NCBI GenBank assembly: GCA_964463135.1
Contig: CAYXBA010000002.1
Span: 62,001 to 126,000 of the forward strand
Length of the DNA stretch: 64,000 bases
Origin: UBA6898 sp964463135
Lineage (GTDB): Bacteria > Nitrospirota > Thermodesulfovibrionia > Thermodesulfovibrionales > UBA6898
Reading direction: 5' to 3'
Shown here: in pieces, positions 37,801-44,734 of the stretch
Numbering within the stretch: position 1 is the first letter of the stretch
Layout: each line of letters starts with the position of its first letter
The notes under the pieces: generated by a model
What the model was told of the DNA's origin: nothing
Databases searched by the model: none
What the model saw: only the letters and a program-made list of their open reading frames with translations
Position numbers and translations under genes: made by a program

Positions 37801-40800
37801 ATCTGAATAATACATTATGGCTGAAGGCCATAGATGCAGGGACGGCGACCCTGATCGCAGAGAATGCGTATGGGGCAGGTTGGTCGCCTGCCGGAGATAA
37901 ATTTGCATTTTACGCGTATGACAGCAACTGGCGCTCCCGTTTACGGATTTTTGAGCTGGAGAGTGGTATCACCAAGACGCTTACTGATGACACCGCTACG
38001 GACGAATACCTTCTCTCATGGGCCCCGGACGGAAAGAGCTTGGCCTTTGGCAGTAATCGGAGTGGAAGAGATGATGTCTGGTTCAAGAACTTTTCATCCG
38101 GCTCATTGACTCAGTTTTCTTATGACAGTGATATTTTTAGCCTCAAGTTTTCGCCGGACGGTAAAAAAGTTGCCTATTTCATAGGTGCCAATCTTTATGT
38201 CCGGAACCTCTCAAATGAGAATATCGCGTTGGTTGATGAGCAGACAGACTCTTTCTCTATTGACTGGTCTCCCGATGGTAAAGCTCTTTCATTTATTTCA
38301 TATAGAGACAGCAGCGGCGATCTCTATACCTATGCTATGGACACCCAAGCTGTGACCCAGATCACTCACGTGGGGAGCAGTGATATTTCTTGGCATGTTT
38401 GGACTTTTGATGGCAGTAAAATTCTGCTTCTCATGAACGACAGCATTAATGGGACGACCTCCATAGTGATTGTGTCGCCCCAGCAGGGACAGGTCACAAC
38501 AATTAGGGAACAATTGTATTTATATGGTTTTGATAGACTGACAACGGGTGGAATAGCCTTTAAAGACAACAAATTATTGAATGTTCTAGATTTTAAGGGG
38601 CATTTCAGCTTCAGAAATGTCCTCCTTGATAAGGGCGAAAACCTGCTATTTGTTACGTCCAAAGACGCAACAGGCAACGCAAGCCAGCCCTCTGATGAAA
38701 TCTCGGTCACATTCGATGCAGGCCAATTGCCTGACATTGAGATCCTGACTGACGATATCTACGTCTATCCCACGGTGCCGGTTGAGGGCCAGCAGCTTTC
38801 AATGAATATCGTAGTCTGGAACAAGGGGCAAAGTGAGGCGAATGATGTGGCAGCAGATGTATATATTCAGGATGCAACCGGAAACCTGGAACGCATAAAA
38901 TCGGTTAGCATTCCTCTTCTGGAACCGGGCGCAGGAGAGATAATAGGTGTATCATGGAACACTTCGGGCAAGAAAGGCGCGAACAAGATATTTGCGGTTC
39001 TCGACCCGGCTGATATGATACCCGAGCAGAGAGAGGACAATAACACAGCAGAAAAAGACTTTTTTGTGGTGACCGGGGAGGGCGTTTACCTTGTCGCAGC
39101 CCTGAATGCCGGCCAGTTGACCTCTGGTCAGAATGCAGGCATAGACATGACCGTTATTAATGGCGGTATAGGGAGAGAGATTTCCCTTGATGTGGCGATC
39201 GAGGACGGGAATGGATATGTTGTTGCAATTCTGGATTCAAGAAACATACATCTGGAATACGGCTCTCAGAAACATTATGCATATTCCTGGAACACCGGCT
39301 CTACTTATGCAGGAGTGTATTCATTACACGCCATAGCGAGAGATGCATCAGGTATCCTGGCAGAGAAGATCTTGTTGTTTACGATACTGCCGAATATTGC
39401 TCTTGAGGCAGCGGTTGTGACAGACAAGAGCATATACGGTCCGCATGAGAATGTGCAGGTGACATACTCGCTCAAGAATGACGGACTTAATTACCTCATC
39501 CCTGAACTGCATATTAAGAACGTAATCGCGGACGCTGCCGGGACAGAGCTCTTTTCAGAGGATCGAAATATCATAGACTTGCTCCCGGGCAGTAACGCTT
39601 CATACCAGGTGATATGGGATACCGGCCTGAGTGCGCCAGGCAATTACATTGCGGCTATAAGCATATCCGACAATGAACAGGTAATTCTCAGCAGAACAAC
39701 AACATTCAACATTGAATCCGTGGTGAGTGCTACCGGCTCGTTACAGGTTGCCCCCTCACCGGTTCTGTTGGGGGATGCCCTGCAGACTGATTACGCGCTT
39801 ATGAATACGGGTAATAGTGACGCCATGGGTCTTGTGGTCAGGGTTGTGATCGAAGACCTGGAAACTCAGGATGTCCTGAAGAGCTTTGAAGTTGCTGCTG
39901 ATCTTCGTCTCAATAACAGCGGTTCCGGACGCTTCATATTCTCGACGCAGGGACTCGGCTTAAAGACCTATACAGCCGCACTCCAGTATCTGTATCAAAG
40001 TGAGACGAAGACTCTGGCAAGATCTCTGTTTACCGTAAAAGATGGCATTCCGCCGGCAGTAACGATTAGTTCACCCGTCTCCGGCGGTCTATATAATGCT
40101 GCGTTCGACATCTCGGCAATGACTACGGATGATGCTTCAGGCGTTGATCGGGTCGAATTTCAGGCAGACAGTGGTTCCTGGAGAGTGCTGCCTACTGCTG
40201 ATTATGCTTCTGGCAGATATTCGACCACTTGGATACCGGTGAATGTCGATGAAGGGCCCCATACATTAAACATCAGAGCCACGGATAGGGCCTGCAATGC
40301 AGGTGCAGTTAGTGCAATAGCGTTCATAATCGATATGACGCCTCCTGAACTGCTTGTATCGACACTGTCAGACGGCAGTTGGACGAACAGCGAACTGCTG
40401 AATATTGCCGGTAAGATTACTGATAACTTTGGCATACAGAGCATTATTATCAATGGAATGGCCGTCGACATAAATAGTGATGGCACCTTCACCTATCCCC
40501 TGCCGCTTCTGGAGGGTGCAAACGTAATCACCATAACGGTAAAGGACCTTGCCGGAAATAAAACAACTGATTCAAGGGTGATTATTCTTGACCGCAACGC
40601 ACCCGTAATGAACATCAACACGCCGGTTGATAATATGAAGACTAAGACAGCTCAGATCGAACTCACCGGGACGGTGGATGAGCAATCAACCGTCATGGTC
40701 AGCGTAAACGGGTATTCACCTGTCCCTGCAGTAATGGACGGCAACAGCTTTAGGCTGTTAATTATGCCGGATTATGGCATCAATACCATACAGGCGACGG

Positions 40801-43505
40801 CAACGGATCGGGCCGACAATACATCGTCGGTAAAAAGCACGGTCATATTTGATGACAGAAATCCCGTGCTTAGTGTTATTGATCCTGCTCAAGACCTAAA
40901 GACGAATCTTGTTGATATGATCCTGAAGGGTGAGGTTGAGGATATCACGGCTATTGCAGTCAGGGTGGCATTTGACGGCAAATCGTATTTCCCTGCTGTT
41001 GCCGGCGGCCGGTTCGAGCAGCCGATCACTTTCGATGCGGAAAAGACATATCAGATCTCTGTTACTGCAACAGATGAAGTCGGAAATGAGACAACAGTGC
41101 AGAGAAACGTTATATATGATGCCACTCCTCCGTTACTGACGCTAGACTCTCTGCCAAGCTTTTCCAATCAGGTTAGCCAGGTAGTGACCGGCTCGTCCGA
41201 GGCGGGTGCAATCGTCAGTATTATTTGTCCGACTGCTGCCGTCGGCGTGGTCTCGTATCCGACTCCTGAAACATGGGAAGTATTGCTGTCAAATATGGCG
41301 GAAGGATCTCATGTTATCGAGGTTATGGCCGCTGACGAGATCGGCAACATAAGCCAAACCATAACCAACGAGATTATTATTGACCTGACAGCTCCGCTTG
41401 TAACTATTGCAGCACCAGTTAACGGAACCCTCTATGGAGGCAAGGTGGAGATTGCAGCAATCGCGACTGACAGCGGCTCCGGAGTGGAGAGTGCAGAATA
41501 CCAGATCGACGGTGGTATTTGGCAGCCGCTGGCTGCAACAGAACCGGGGACGAACACCTATTCTGCTGTCTGGATGCCTGAACTGGCAGATGAAGGCACA
41601 CATGCCATCAGCGTAAGGGCAACAGACCAACTCGGCTTCGTGAGCATTCCTGTTTCTGTCGCCATTACCATTGATCTTCTTTCCGGCAACGTTAAAGCAA
41701 CGCCTGATCCTGTTTCCAGCGGCCTTGAGGAGAAGCTTTCATTCAACATTACAAACTCCTCAAGCGGAGATATCTCCGGTCTGGCTGCCATGATACTGAT
41801 ACTCGATCCTGATACCGGGGAGACTAAACAGACTTACACCTCGACCATTCTCATTCTGGCTGGCACTGCCTTCTCTAGCAGTGTAAATGCGTTGACCGGA
41901 GATCTTTCACCAAAGAGATATGATGTTATTCTTCAGGTGGCCGGCGCAGGTCTGCCTGCCAATAAGGAACTCTCAAGAACGAGTTTTGAAGTGAAAGCCA
42001 GCCAGCTTCTTAATGGGGTTGAGATTGAAAAGACGATTCCTGATGTAAGAAACGTGCTGATTTGGATCAACGATGGCTGTCCTGTGAGCAATGAGGAATT
42101 TAGCAGCCCGCAATTCGCTGCCGGCGAAGGCCACCTGTCTGCAAATTTCGGAAGCAAGGAGGAAAGCGATAGATGCCATGAAAACGAGAGAGACGGCCTG
42201 CGGATAAATGATTTAAATACACATGATAAAGATGCAGAAGACTGGCATTCTTCAGGCATCAGGAATGAATGCAAGAACTGCGTCAGATACGACCTTGTCG
42301 AGCGAGTTCTGCGTGAGTCGGGAATGATTCATCTCATGGTCCATTCTGCAAAGGATTTCCGGCAAGAGTTGAGAAATCCGTATTTCACGGATATAGTTAT
42401 CCTCGGCGATTACTATGCGCTGGAAACCGAATCCTGGGAGGAACTCCGGGAGAAGGTCTATGCAGGGACGGGGCTGGTATCCTCTCTCTTAATGTGGCGG
42501 GAAGCTGACGATCAGAATGAGGCAGATGATCTGATGCTGGGTGTCATGCAACGAGGAAGATTGCCAGGAAAGACGCATGAAGTGCACTTTGATAATAGTC
42601 CTATTGCCGGGAAGGACAGCATGGAATCAAAGGGAAAAGCTGAGCGAGTCAAGGCTATTCCCGGGACGACTATTGCCGGCTGGCTCTCAACTGCAGGATG
42701 CAAGGAAAGATACAGCAGGTTAAATCATCGTCCGGATGAGCACCATAATCAGAGACAGGAAGCGGCCTGCGGGGAGCCTGCAATTGTCCTCAATAAATAT
42801 GGAAAGGGAAAAACAATATTCCACGCTTTTGATATCGGCCGGACTATCGATGATGATAACTACCTGCAGCTGGCAGCCTTACTAAGGAACTCACTTTCAT
42901 ACGTTCACACGGTCTCTGACGGCAGCGCTATTGGGCCTGGCAGTCTTATTCCTATTGAGATCAGTCTCAATAGTTTCGACAGCCCTTTTGACCTGATACT
43001 GACAGAGTCATATCCAGCAGCAGTCAGGCTGTTTGATCCTGTAACCGGTGCATGGATTAGTGATCAGCCATGGATTAATCGCAAGCATCTGGGTGGCAAC
43101 GAAGCGGTATCGCTTCTTTATTACGCTCTGATTCCAGACATGGCGGGGACCTATACCTTTAAAACTGATGTTGCCTATCTCGAAAATGGCACATACCGGC
43201 CGTACAAAAGCGTTTCTCACGCAATAGACGTCGCTAAAGATCTAAAGGCGTCAGCTGGCGACGTATTACGTATGATAGACGGACTGGACTTGGGTCATAA
43301 CGCTAACATGAGAAGAGCGAAGAAGATATTACAGCTCATGACCCAGCGCGAGACAACCACGAAACAGGGTATAGAGAATAATATACGCAGCGTATTGTCG
43401 GCAATACGTCTTGTACTCAGCACGGCTTCTAACCCTTCTGATGCTAGAGCAATGATGGATGAGATCCTTTATGGATTGGAAAGTAAATATTATTTCACGG
43501 ATTAG
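25893..43505 (+). CDS. Giant secreted multi-domain protein (about 5,870 aa)
   Basis: Signal peptide MEGKKQLFGVLMALILLLALP; ATG 25893 has AGGGGACA about 6 nt upstream and is preferred to GTG 25872 (residue numbers below count from 25872). Order: protease-like domain with HELMH (164-168); squalene-cyclase/prenyltransferase-like repeats with NPDGGWG-type motifs (370-620); four CARDB (624-1077); FlgD-like Ig (1081-1177); TolB/WD40-like propeller with WSPDS repeats (1190-1640); Ig and FlgD-like modules (SPNGDG/SPNNDG type) to about 2720; alternating Ig-like and FN3 (3015-3900), one FN3 holding an F5/8-type C insert (3630-3757); a second propeller (3952-4241) inside an Ig-like domain; four CARDB-like; six Ig-like; another CARDB-like; then a Rossmann/amidotransferase-like region (5378-5683) without an obvious nucleophile and a helical C-terminus. 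No sortase, T9SS or RTX signal is seen. Probably an adhesin-like or matrix protein; function unknown. Confidence 0.88.
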   Translation: MEGKKQLFGVLMALILLLALPSLSSASEFAAQTVGDYGNVTVMEVSGNYDANNPDGSINADPRQQIAKEFYRLHKDEYDFLVIFSNFDVKMPEADARAFYLHVKNDTRGIGQQLFDNSALFGSNGKLQGTIDMGNISALTTDPLDPNFETPLDILSHELMHRWGAYVKFMTAQGMVSNALLGKDLSHWSFLLNSYASLLYGNQWQDNGNNTFTSVADRNYYSPLDLYLMGFVDKTQVPPMLLIDNPDIDPKQMPETGITITGTPTYVTIDDIIAAEGERIPGPAESQKSFKTAFIFITAPGTFIGDELFGIENVRNGWITRYSVLSDGKGIMDVAVLPQEDIPTKPGTTPPPVTPRPLLPNMEDGVTWLMNNQMTEGNWLDTAETTVRDTAEAAYCLRNFGSAQQNYNLGLQWLNGTVPDNTDYLARKIEVIAQAGQDVTPLLQTLILQQNPDGGWGSNKEYLSSAVDTALVLKAFSTAGYNDQSVIGQGIAYLKAKQNPDHAWGADKVSDIRSTARVISALNAHKVSYQTGDNIAQAVAWLAGKQNPDGGFGNSPSTIYDTALTLLMLGAVDISGDVMGRALQYILASQSGDGSWNESPYQTALAIEAVWMSTVAPDLSIKNTDIMFIPTALSSLPSNIVINAVIWNTGRTAVPAGKVALYEDVIAETHKIGEQAVAFPGQSSVTLTFHAVAKDGNEHRFYVVVDPDNLVTEANEENNVAFQSLHPQETYDFEVFSSDFYLSADPVDIFKDLKITSKITNKGTMNAYAVQIRYFIDEAGAPFEIGMSTVNIPAGATITNEIIWKTNKAGIALPLTVFADPFNRFAEISEDNNKASIGLTVNGSTEANLTISYKDMVTTPNPAKEKGNANISVLVRNEGFASVENVQVYLYKGVPDVDGVLLGTRIVPSLNPGASSKVVFDWPDIPDAGERIIYARVDPSNQITEIRKDDNDAFVVLDILSLPDLAVSTNSIVFHPAAPKEGDTVFIDVTVKNLGRQSASNVLLKAVDGNTVIGTRTILLIAGNSQETLSFSYDATGKEGPHQITVIVDPDNLIAEQSDENNSASRPFGVQNVDLWLTEPYISPNSDGIKDNTQLFFRLAALQTVKVIVTNAKGEAVRTFNGAEFANVDAGNIAWDGRNDNGMIVADGQYLIKVLEANNGVLGSLLVVLDNNRSPLTEALDTKYLLNNNLTCMLPDINYNNGAWQWFPNESGIVFSTYYSNANTPEYPSGIYTIAPDGQDILRLVPPDWTDSGPDFYYLNYQAYPSPNGEKIAFTFWKYDNQSNRSTIELWMVDPDGKHLTSIASMNYNYNDRFYSVKWSPDSNYMSYVALSGGNFDLWITNAATLEKNMINSNVWSYDEREMDWSPDSTKIAYQAGYYNQQNNNYDYNLMVSDPLGNKKVISDQFGGTLQWLDNEIIISGRLYNYNGEIWLVDTGENGDHRLISASYENLTISPAGRSFAFTTRVNDTMVMHISDNLGNTDVIYEPESSGPSFEYRLGSIIWTEDGSKIAFLETENNKYDTYCEGPQYSGMHLVIYDFETREKKVITLPLSVPQCYPIKLDGWLADGLSIIYDNDGIFVLNSDSGSSVKFSEYSDGITISPLERYITYFKSVELSSVCYGRGWTDLWSMSSLLNLTADLRPLKNKSAVVLKGIAADLNFEGYQIEYADTKSPEQWNLVQPPSNVPVINDLFATWVPPYEGTFYLRLTVWDKAGNAATDRKRVSWGLSSSITNLYKSAEIFSPNGDGVKDTLSLNYTVLEPVHLEFSIYDENNRLIRTFLKDHAAPGADYIVWDGRDDNVKVLPDGKYTIKIFDFEFFVELDNTPPDVNLELSSINQYLERPDMGPGIMPLVVFMRGHAYDKNLKKWKIEYGEGNSPEIWHEDSVGAFPLSEKDKYGNSIIDPVKDIEIRQYLNENISALTAKRFRITVDDFAGNRRTVMSNMLEEQMLLYFHSWGKPNTSAHEYFKVFKAEEYQALALPQEHILNGIETIKSSLTDINLQYWSDFQWHDAVQKNYSSDGVIDLAWDRNKVLSEVGAVRIKAVDESGQLHYSNIVMTKSSFFIDRCAPQTNAARNYLFEKLSLLRFQIQSAQDMRYEQWTDYATFNAPDVPTGSFSLAPLPDTMPGKEYRFRMVGIGESGREYIGTEGSSACEQLEPLELKLSVKNYTDADCGMLSDGKSGLIAGLSKNSLTQPITLRTLSYYIQSNGGLQLLRQLDLTKDQWAGVVLETSAMSEGSYPISAVLNYFDTNDYKDKELSAADALIVDRTLPEARITYPDKSLTVCPVKRSDEKGDWFVLPVEGVALDNTAVNRYELYYGYGEEPAEWEPALKRIIKNNTVEFVPITGGSVKGKLEDWYVEGIYGTVSLKLKVIDRAGNVTCYTTSFTVKDVVEIDGLSPDKYLFSPNVDGLFDEVNVSYEINEYASVDLKVYPLTRNGDNYLLGQSPVWTIASEIDHIGGEGYASWDGMTDAGMAPDGYYGMTVNATDACGNTRTRWTPVEVDNTPPISVISYPGPGDIVGNIIEVRGTVADSHFRSYLLEAAPVGSTTEWRLIADKVTPVMNDILGTWNTYGLNGLWTLRLTSSDTVDNKTETSVDIDLGSRKNLIKDLNVTPKIFSPNNDGKLDSAAVKYEITAACDITIEFIDSGGATRKLYTGSVPSPGIYSYSWDGKDNAGATVSEGAYTVKLTAALAGNPSVNQAETATVVVDIKTPTIDIKQPQNNSFIKSSVTVHGTVTDSNIAEYSISYAGDTGITLLDAANQNRENYVFGVISELPEGKYTLSAQSKDLGENISESGIVFTIDRTPPKVSLDTPKTGEYYGSGKNRVSITGSVVEKNIEAYSLQYGAGDNPLLWTDLLTATELPNTSQLFLWNVGKSDGIPDGLYTLSLSAKDKAGLTGETRTKVTIDNTLPEVFLTSPAEGSYVRAVHDIKGTAYDANLDRYTLEFSEGDCDTAFKWAPLKHAAAPVTDGVLSSWQALPYDGKYCLRLAAVDKLGNLSEAKVNVTIDTHPPAPPVLSGKAENRSDIRLIWPQNAEPDIAGYDLYRDSRKINAALIKGPSYLDQNREEGVYIYTLKAIDLAGNESLPSNDVKIRVDLTGPDVRIRLPLNSSRVSGLVDIQGTAYSTGDFKQYKVYIGRSSASSDWNLIKTSPLSEPYGLLAKWDTNGLSEGLYAIKLEAEDLSGNSTTYQIITTVDNTPPMTLVLISAVPNGSDVTLTWQGNTDEDLAGYLLYRNDQLVNVSGIVMGNLKPYLISGTSYIDNSLNDGKIRYYLFAMDQAGNLSGQSNAVEVTIDTHAPHAIIVDPADGSKFDAKIIVKAESPDLDIAEIHFQYKKADDEAWANLGTPLTRQPYITYLDPIGLGLTKGDYHLRAVAEDRGGRTDSAPSYVTITYSDITAPSQVQHLRTLTIGSDVTLSWTANSEADLDGYNIYIAEEGSKIKINNAVIKENSYIDPNLSARIHTYEVTAIDRYGNEGKPSNSVPARVYAPVIEQPYTPQERSSVNIRGNNAAAGSSVEIVIDSGSGPEAQGTTLADADGRFSLDIALRSGENKITAKAVDKEGNVSRQSDLVVVVFNEPPAAPTGLQAAINGSDVTLTWDPNTEADLAGYNLYRNGEKLNLASIENTGVASAYYSYYSPARAIDSNTSTYWMSDLAYSDEWLELDLAAPELINHLEINWLNDEYSARDYEIQFWSGYSWITQEKISENTTSLNIFDVKPSYRTERIRIRISDTNNQDYHRYVAISEVRILKDKLITVSPFNDPGLIHGTYAYKITAVDKYGFESLPSDIITAGVGDVLAPSSPSDLIAAASDSDIFLNWTPNSEADLAGYNVYRNTAQGWAKLNTSLIGEAAFTDALLKNGAYTYRVSAVDQTGNESQPSNESTATINIPDMTPPSKPVIFLPTVAALPVLLDKDHTDISGFAEPDTTVELYRNGVSAGITNAAGTDAITQHEMEPDAYVYTSPDGKQIFYDLNNTLWLKAIDAGTATLIAENAYGAGWSPAGDKFAFYAYDSNWRSRLRIFELESGITKTLTDDTATDEYLLSWAPDGKSLAFGSNRSGRDDVWFKNFSSGSLTQFSYDSDIFSLKFSPDGKKVAYFIGANLYVRNLSNENIALVDEQTDSFSIDWSPDGKALSFISYRDSSGDLYTYAMDTQAVTQITHVGSSDISWHVWTFDGSKILLLMNDSINGTTSIVIVSPQQGQVTTIREQLYLYGFDRLTTGGIAFKDNKLLNVLDFKGHFSFRNVLLDKGENLLFVTSKDATGNASQPSDEISVTFDAGQLPDIEILTDDIYVYPTVPVEGQQLSMNIVVWNKGQSEANDVAADVYIQDATGNLERIKSVSIPLLEPGAGEIIGVSWNTSGKKGANKIFAVLDPADMIPEQREDNNTAEKDFFVVTGEGVYLVAALNAGQLTSGQNAGIDMTVINGGIGREISLDVAIEDGNGYVVAILDSRNIHLEYGSQKHYAYSWNTGSTYAGVYSLHAIARDASGILAEKILLFTILPNIALEAAVVTDKSIYGPHENVQVTYSLKNDGLNYLIPELHIKNVIADAAGTELFSEDRNIIDLLPGSNASYQVIWDTGLSAPGNYIAAISISDNEQVILSRTTTFNIESVVSATGSLQVAPSPVLLGDALQTDYALMNTGNSDAMGLVVRVVIEDLETQDVLKSFEVAADLRLNNSGSGRFIFSTQGLGLKTYTAALQYLYQSETKTLARSLFTVKDGIPPAVTISSPVSGGLYNAAFDISAMTTDDASGVDRVEFQADSGSWRVLPTADYASGRYSTTWIPVNVDEGPHTLNIRATDRACNAGAVSAIAFIIDMTPPELLVSTLSDGSWTNSELLNIAGKITDNFGIQSIIINGMAVDINSDGTFTYPLPLLEGANVITITVKDLAGNKTTDSRVIILDRNAPVMNINTPVDNMKTKTAQIELTGTVDEQSTVMVSVNGYSPVPAVMDGNSFRLLIMPDYGINTIQATATDRADNTSSVKSTVIFDDRNPVLSVIDPAQDLKTNLVDMILKGEVEDITAIAVRVAFDGKSYFPAVAGGRFEQPITFDAEKTYQISVTATDEVGNETTVQRNVIYDATPPLLTLDSLPSFSNQVSQVVTGSSEAGAIVSIICPTAAVGVVSYPTPETWEVLLSNMAEGSHVIEVMAADEIGNISQTITNEIIIDLTAPLVTIAAPVNGTLYGGKVEIAAIATDSGSGVESAEYQIDGGIWQPLAATEPGTNTYSAVWMPELADEGTHAISVRATDQLGFVSIPVSVAITIDLLSGNVKATPDPVSSGLEEKLSFNITNSSSGDISGLAAMILILDPDTGETKQTYTSTILILAGTAFSSSVNALTGDLSPKRYDVILQVAGAGLPANKELSRTSFEVKASQLLNGVEIEKTIPDVRNVLIWINDGCPVSNEEFSSPQFAAGEGHLSANFGSKEESDRCHENERDGLRINDLNTHDKDAEDWHSSGIRNECKNCVRYDLVERVLRESGMIHLMVHSAKDFRQELRNPYFTDIVILGDYYALETESWEELREKVYAGTGLVSSLLMWREADDQNEADDLMLGVMQRGRLPGKTHEVHFDNSPIAGKDSMESKGKAERVKAIPGTTIAGWLSTAGCKERYSRLNHRPDEHHNQRQEAACGEPAIVLNKYGKGKTIFHAFDIGRTIDDDNYLQLAALLRNSLSYVHTVSDGSAIGPGSLIPIEISLNSFDSPFDLILTESYPAAVRLFDPVTGAWISDQPWINRKHLGGNEAVSLLYYALIPDMAGTYTFKTDVAYLENGTYRPYKSVSHAIDVAKDLKASAGDVLRMIDGLDLGHNANMRRAKKILQLMTQRETTTKQGIENNIRSVLSAIRLVLSTASNPSDARAMMDEILYGLESKYYFTD

Positions 43506-43530
43506 TCACCTTTCATAGGGAGTTGTATGG

Positions 43531-44008
43531 CAGGAGTTCCCCCAAAATTTTCAGGCACTTGAGGTAAAGAGCGTTCCTTGTGCGGAGCCGTGTTGAATCA
43601 GCTTGATAATTCTGCCCGGATGACGCATAAAGATGCTTGTCAGTCCATCAGCTATGCAGTAATAGTGGAACTCGGGTATGCCGAAGACCCGTTTAGCCTC
43701 CTTCAATACGTAGCCAGCAATTACCTTGAGTTTTGAAGCAGTATCCAACAGCACTGCCGCAAAATAGGCGGCAGCCCAAACCAATGGCATAAGGTTCTGT
43801 AGACTCCGATAGGTTAACTCAGTGTCTACTAAATCGGGGGCAGGCTCACACTTATAAGATATATCATAGGAGGTCTCTCTTTTCCCTCACCCTTGTAAAA
43901 AGTTCCCCCATTTTTCCAAAACAATCCCCGACCACTTCCGTTCTCCCTCAAATCCTTAGCTGCTCAAGGCACTGCGAGATTTATACCCGGATTCTTGGGG
44001 AACTCCTG
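43531..44008. mobile_element. Decayed IS with imperfect terminal inverted repeats
   Basis: CAGGAGTTCCCCCAA at 43531-43545 and TTGGGGAACTCCTG at 43995-44008 are inverted copies differing by one G. About 478 bp lie between the outer ends, too short for a full IS, with only a transposase C-terminal remnant inside. A further AGTTCCCCCA occurs at 43901-43910. This is an internally deleted, non-autonomous element. Confidence 0.65.
43551..43860 (-). pseudogene. Transposase C-terminal fragment
   Basis: The minus-strand frame reads ...DTELTYRSLQNLMPLVWAA, then AAYFAAVLLD, then KEAKRVFGIPEFHYYCIADG. This resembles the C-terminus of IS4-type DDE transposases, with the ERIEALN-like start of the last helix replaced. 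No start codon or catalytic residues remain upstream. Family assignment is from memory of such tails and is moderate at best. Confidence 0.5.
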
Positions 44009-44066
44009 TTTTTAATACTCGTCTGGTTCGAAACCGTCCGGGCCATCTGTTATACAGAAATTTTAT

Positions 44067-44282
44067 TTATAGCTTGGGTATACCGGCCAGACCGCAGTAG
44101 CCCCGTCTCTGTTCAGGATGGTCGGTCCATTCGGTATCTTCTGTGCCGCATTTGTCGCAGACATGCGGCGTGTATTCAGCCCACCGCCATGCCATACATG
44201 CAGAAACACGGCACGGTTCAGCCCTGCTGGAAAGTGTCACATGGCAAATCTTTTCACTGGCTTCTTTTTCATTCAGCAGCAT
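44067..44282 (-). CDS. Small cysteine-rich protein with CMAWRW and GYCGLAG motifs
   Basis: 71 aa. Six cysteines besides the initial ones: CRVSACMAWRWAE, HVCDKCG, GYCGLAG. I recall short hypothetical proteins in Proteobacteria with the same CMAWRW...GYCGLAG pattern, but no function. GGGAGGG lies 5-6 nt before the ATG, supporting translation. Metal or cluster binding is possible. Confidence 0.6.
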   Translation of the reverse strand: MLLNEKEASEKICHVTLSSRAEPCRVSACMAWRWAEYTPHVCDKCGTEDTEWTDHPEQRRGYCGLAGIPKL

Positions 44283-44464
44283 GATAACCCTCCCTGCAGC
44301 GTGATATGCACTGCCATTTTACCGCTTTATTGACGTGGCTGCAAGAGCGGTGATTGCTTCAAAAATGGAATCGTTGAATTTATTTGCAGATGAATCTTGT
44401 AAATTAATCTGAAACAGGTTACTATTTTTTGTAGGCAGTAATACAATTCATAGAGAGGTGAATA

Positions 44465-44623
44465 ATGGGAAAGTGGCGGTGTACGATTTGCGGTTATGTA
44501 TATGATCCGGAGTTCGGCGATAGTGACGGAGGTATTGCGCCCGGCACGAAGTTTGAGGATATCCCTGACGGATGGGTCTGTCCTGTGTGTGGTGCGACAA
44601 AGGATTCATTTGAACAGGTGTAG
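44465..44623 (+). CDS. rub: Rubredoxin
   Basis: 52 aa. Both CxxC knuckles are present: C6-T-I-C9-GYVYD and C39-P-V-C42-GA, with the usual DGGIAPGTKFEDIPDGW between. It binds one iron and carries single electrons, typically in oxygen/peroxide detoxification or alkane or acetyl pathways. GAGAGGTGA lies upstream. It is a monocistronic unit ended by a strong hairpin. No partner reductase is adjacent. Confidence 0.96.
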   Translation: MGKWRCTICGYVYDPEFGDSDGGIAPGTKFEDIPDGWVCPVCGATKDSFEQV

Positions 44624-44659
44624 GACCGGGATACGGCCTGACCTTGCCATGTCAGTATG

Positions 44660-44707
44660 ACAACAAAAGAAAACTCTGCCGTTAGGGGCAGAGTTTTCTT
44701 TTGTTGT
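44660..44707. terminator. Bidirectional terminator between rubredoxin and dapB
   Basis: A perfect 21-bp stem (44660-44680 with 44687-44707) and 6-nt loop. The GC core is flanked on each side by A/T tracts (AAAAGAAAA and TTTTCTTTT), so it can stop both convergent transcripts. Confidence 0.92.
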
Positions 44708-44734
44708 AGCTAGTTATGCGCTTTTGAATAGAAA

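Noticed and set aside
44020..44060. Possible tRNA T-arm (GGTTCGAAACC)
   Set aside because: The flanking bases do not pair as a T stem and upstream lies the IS end; no cloverleaf can be drawn.
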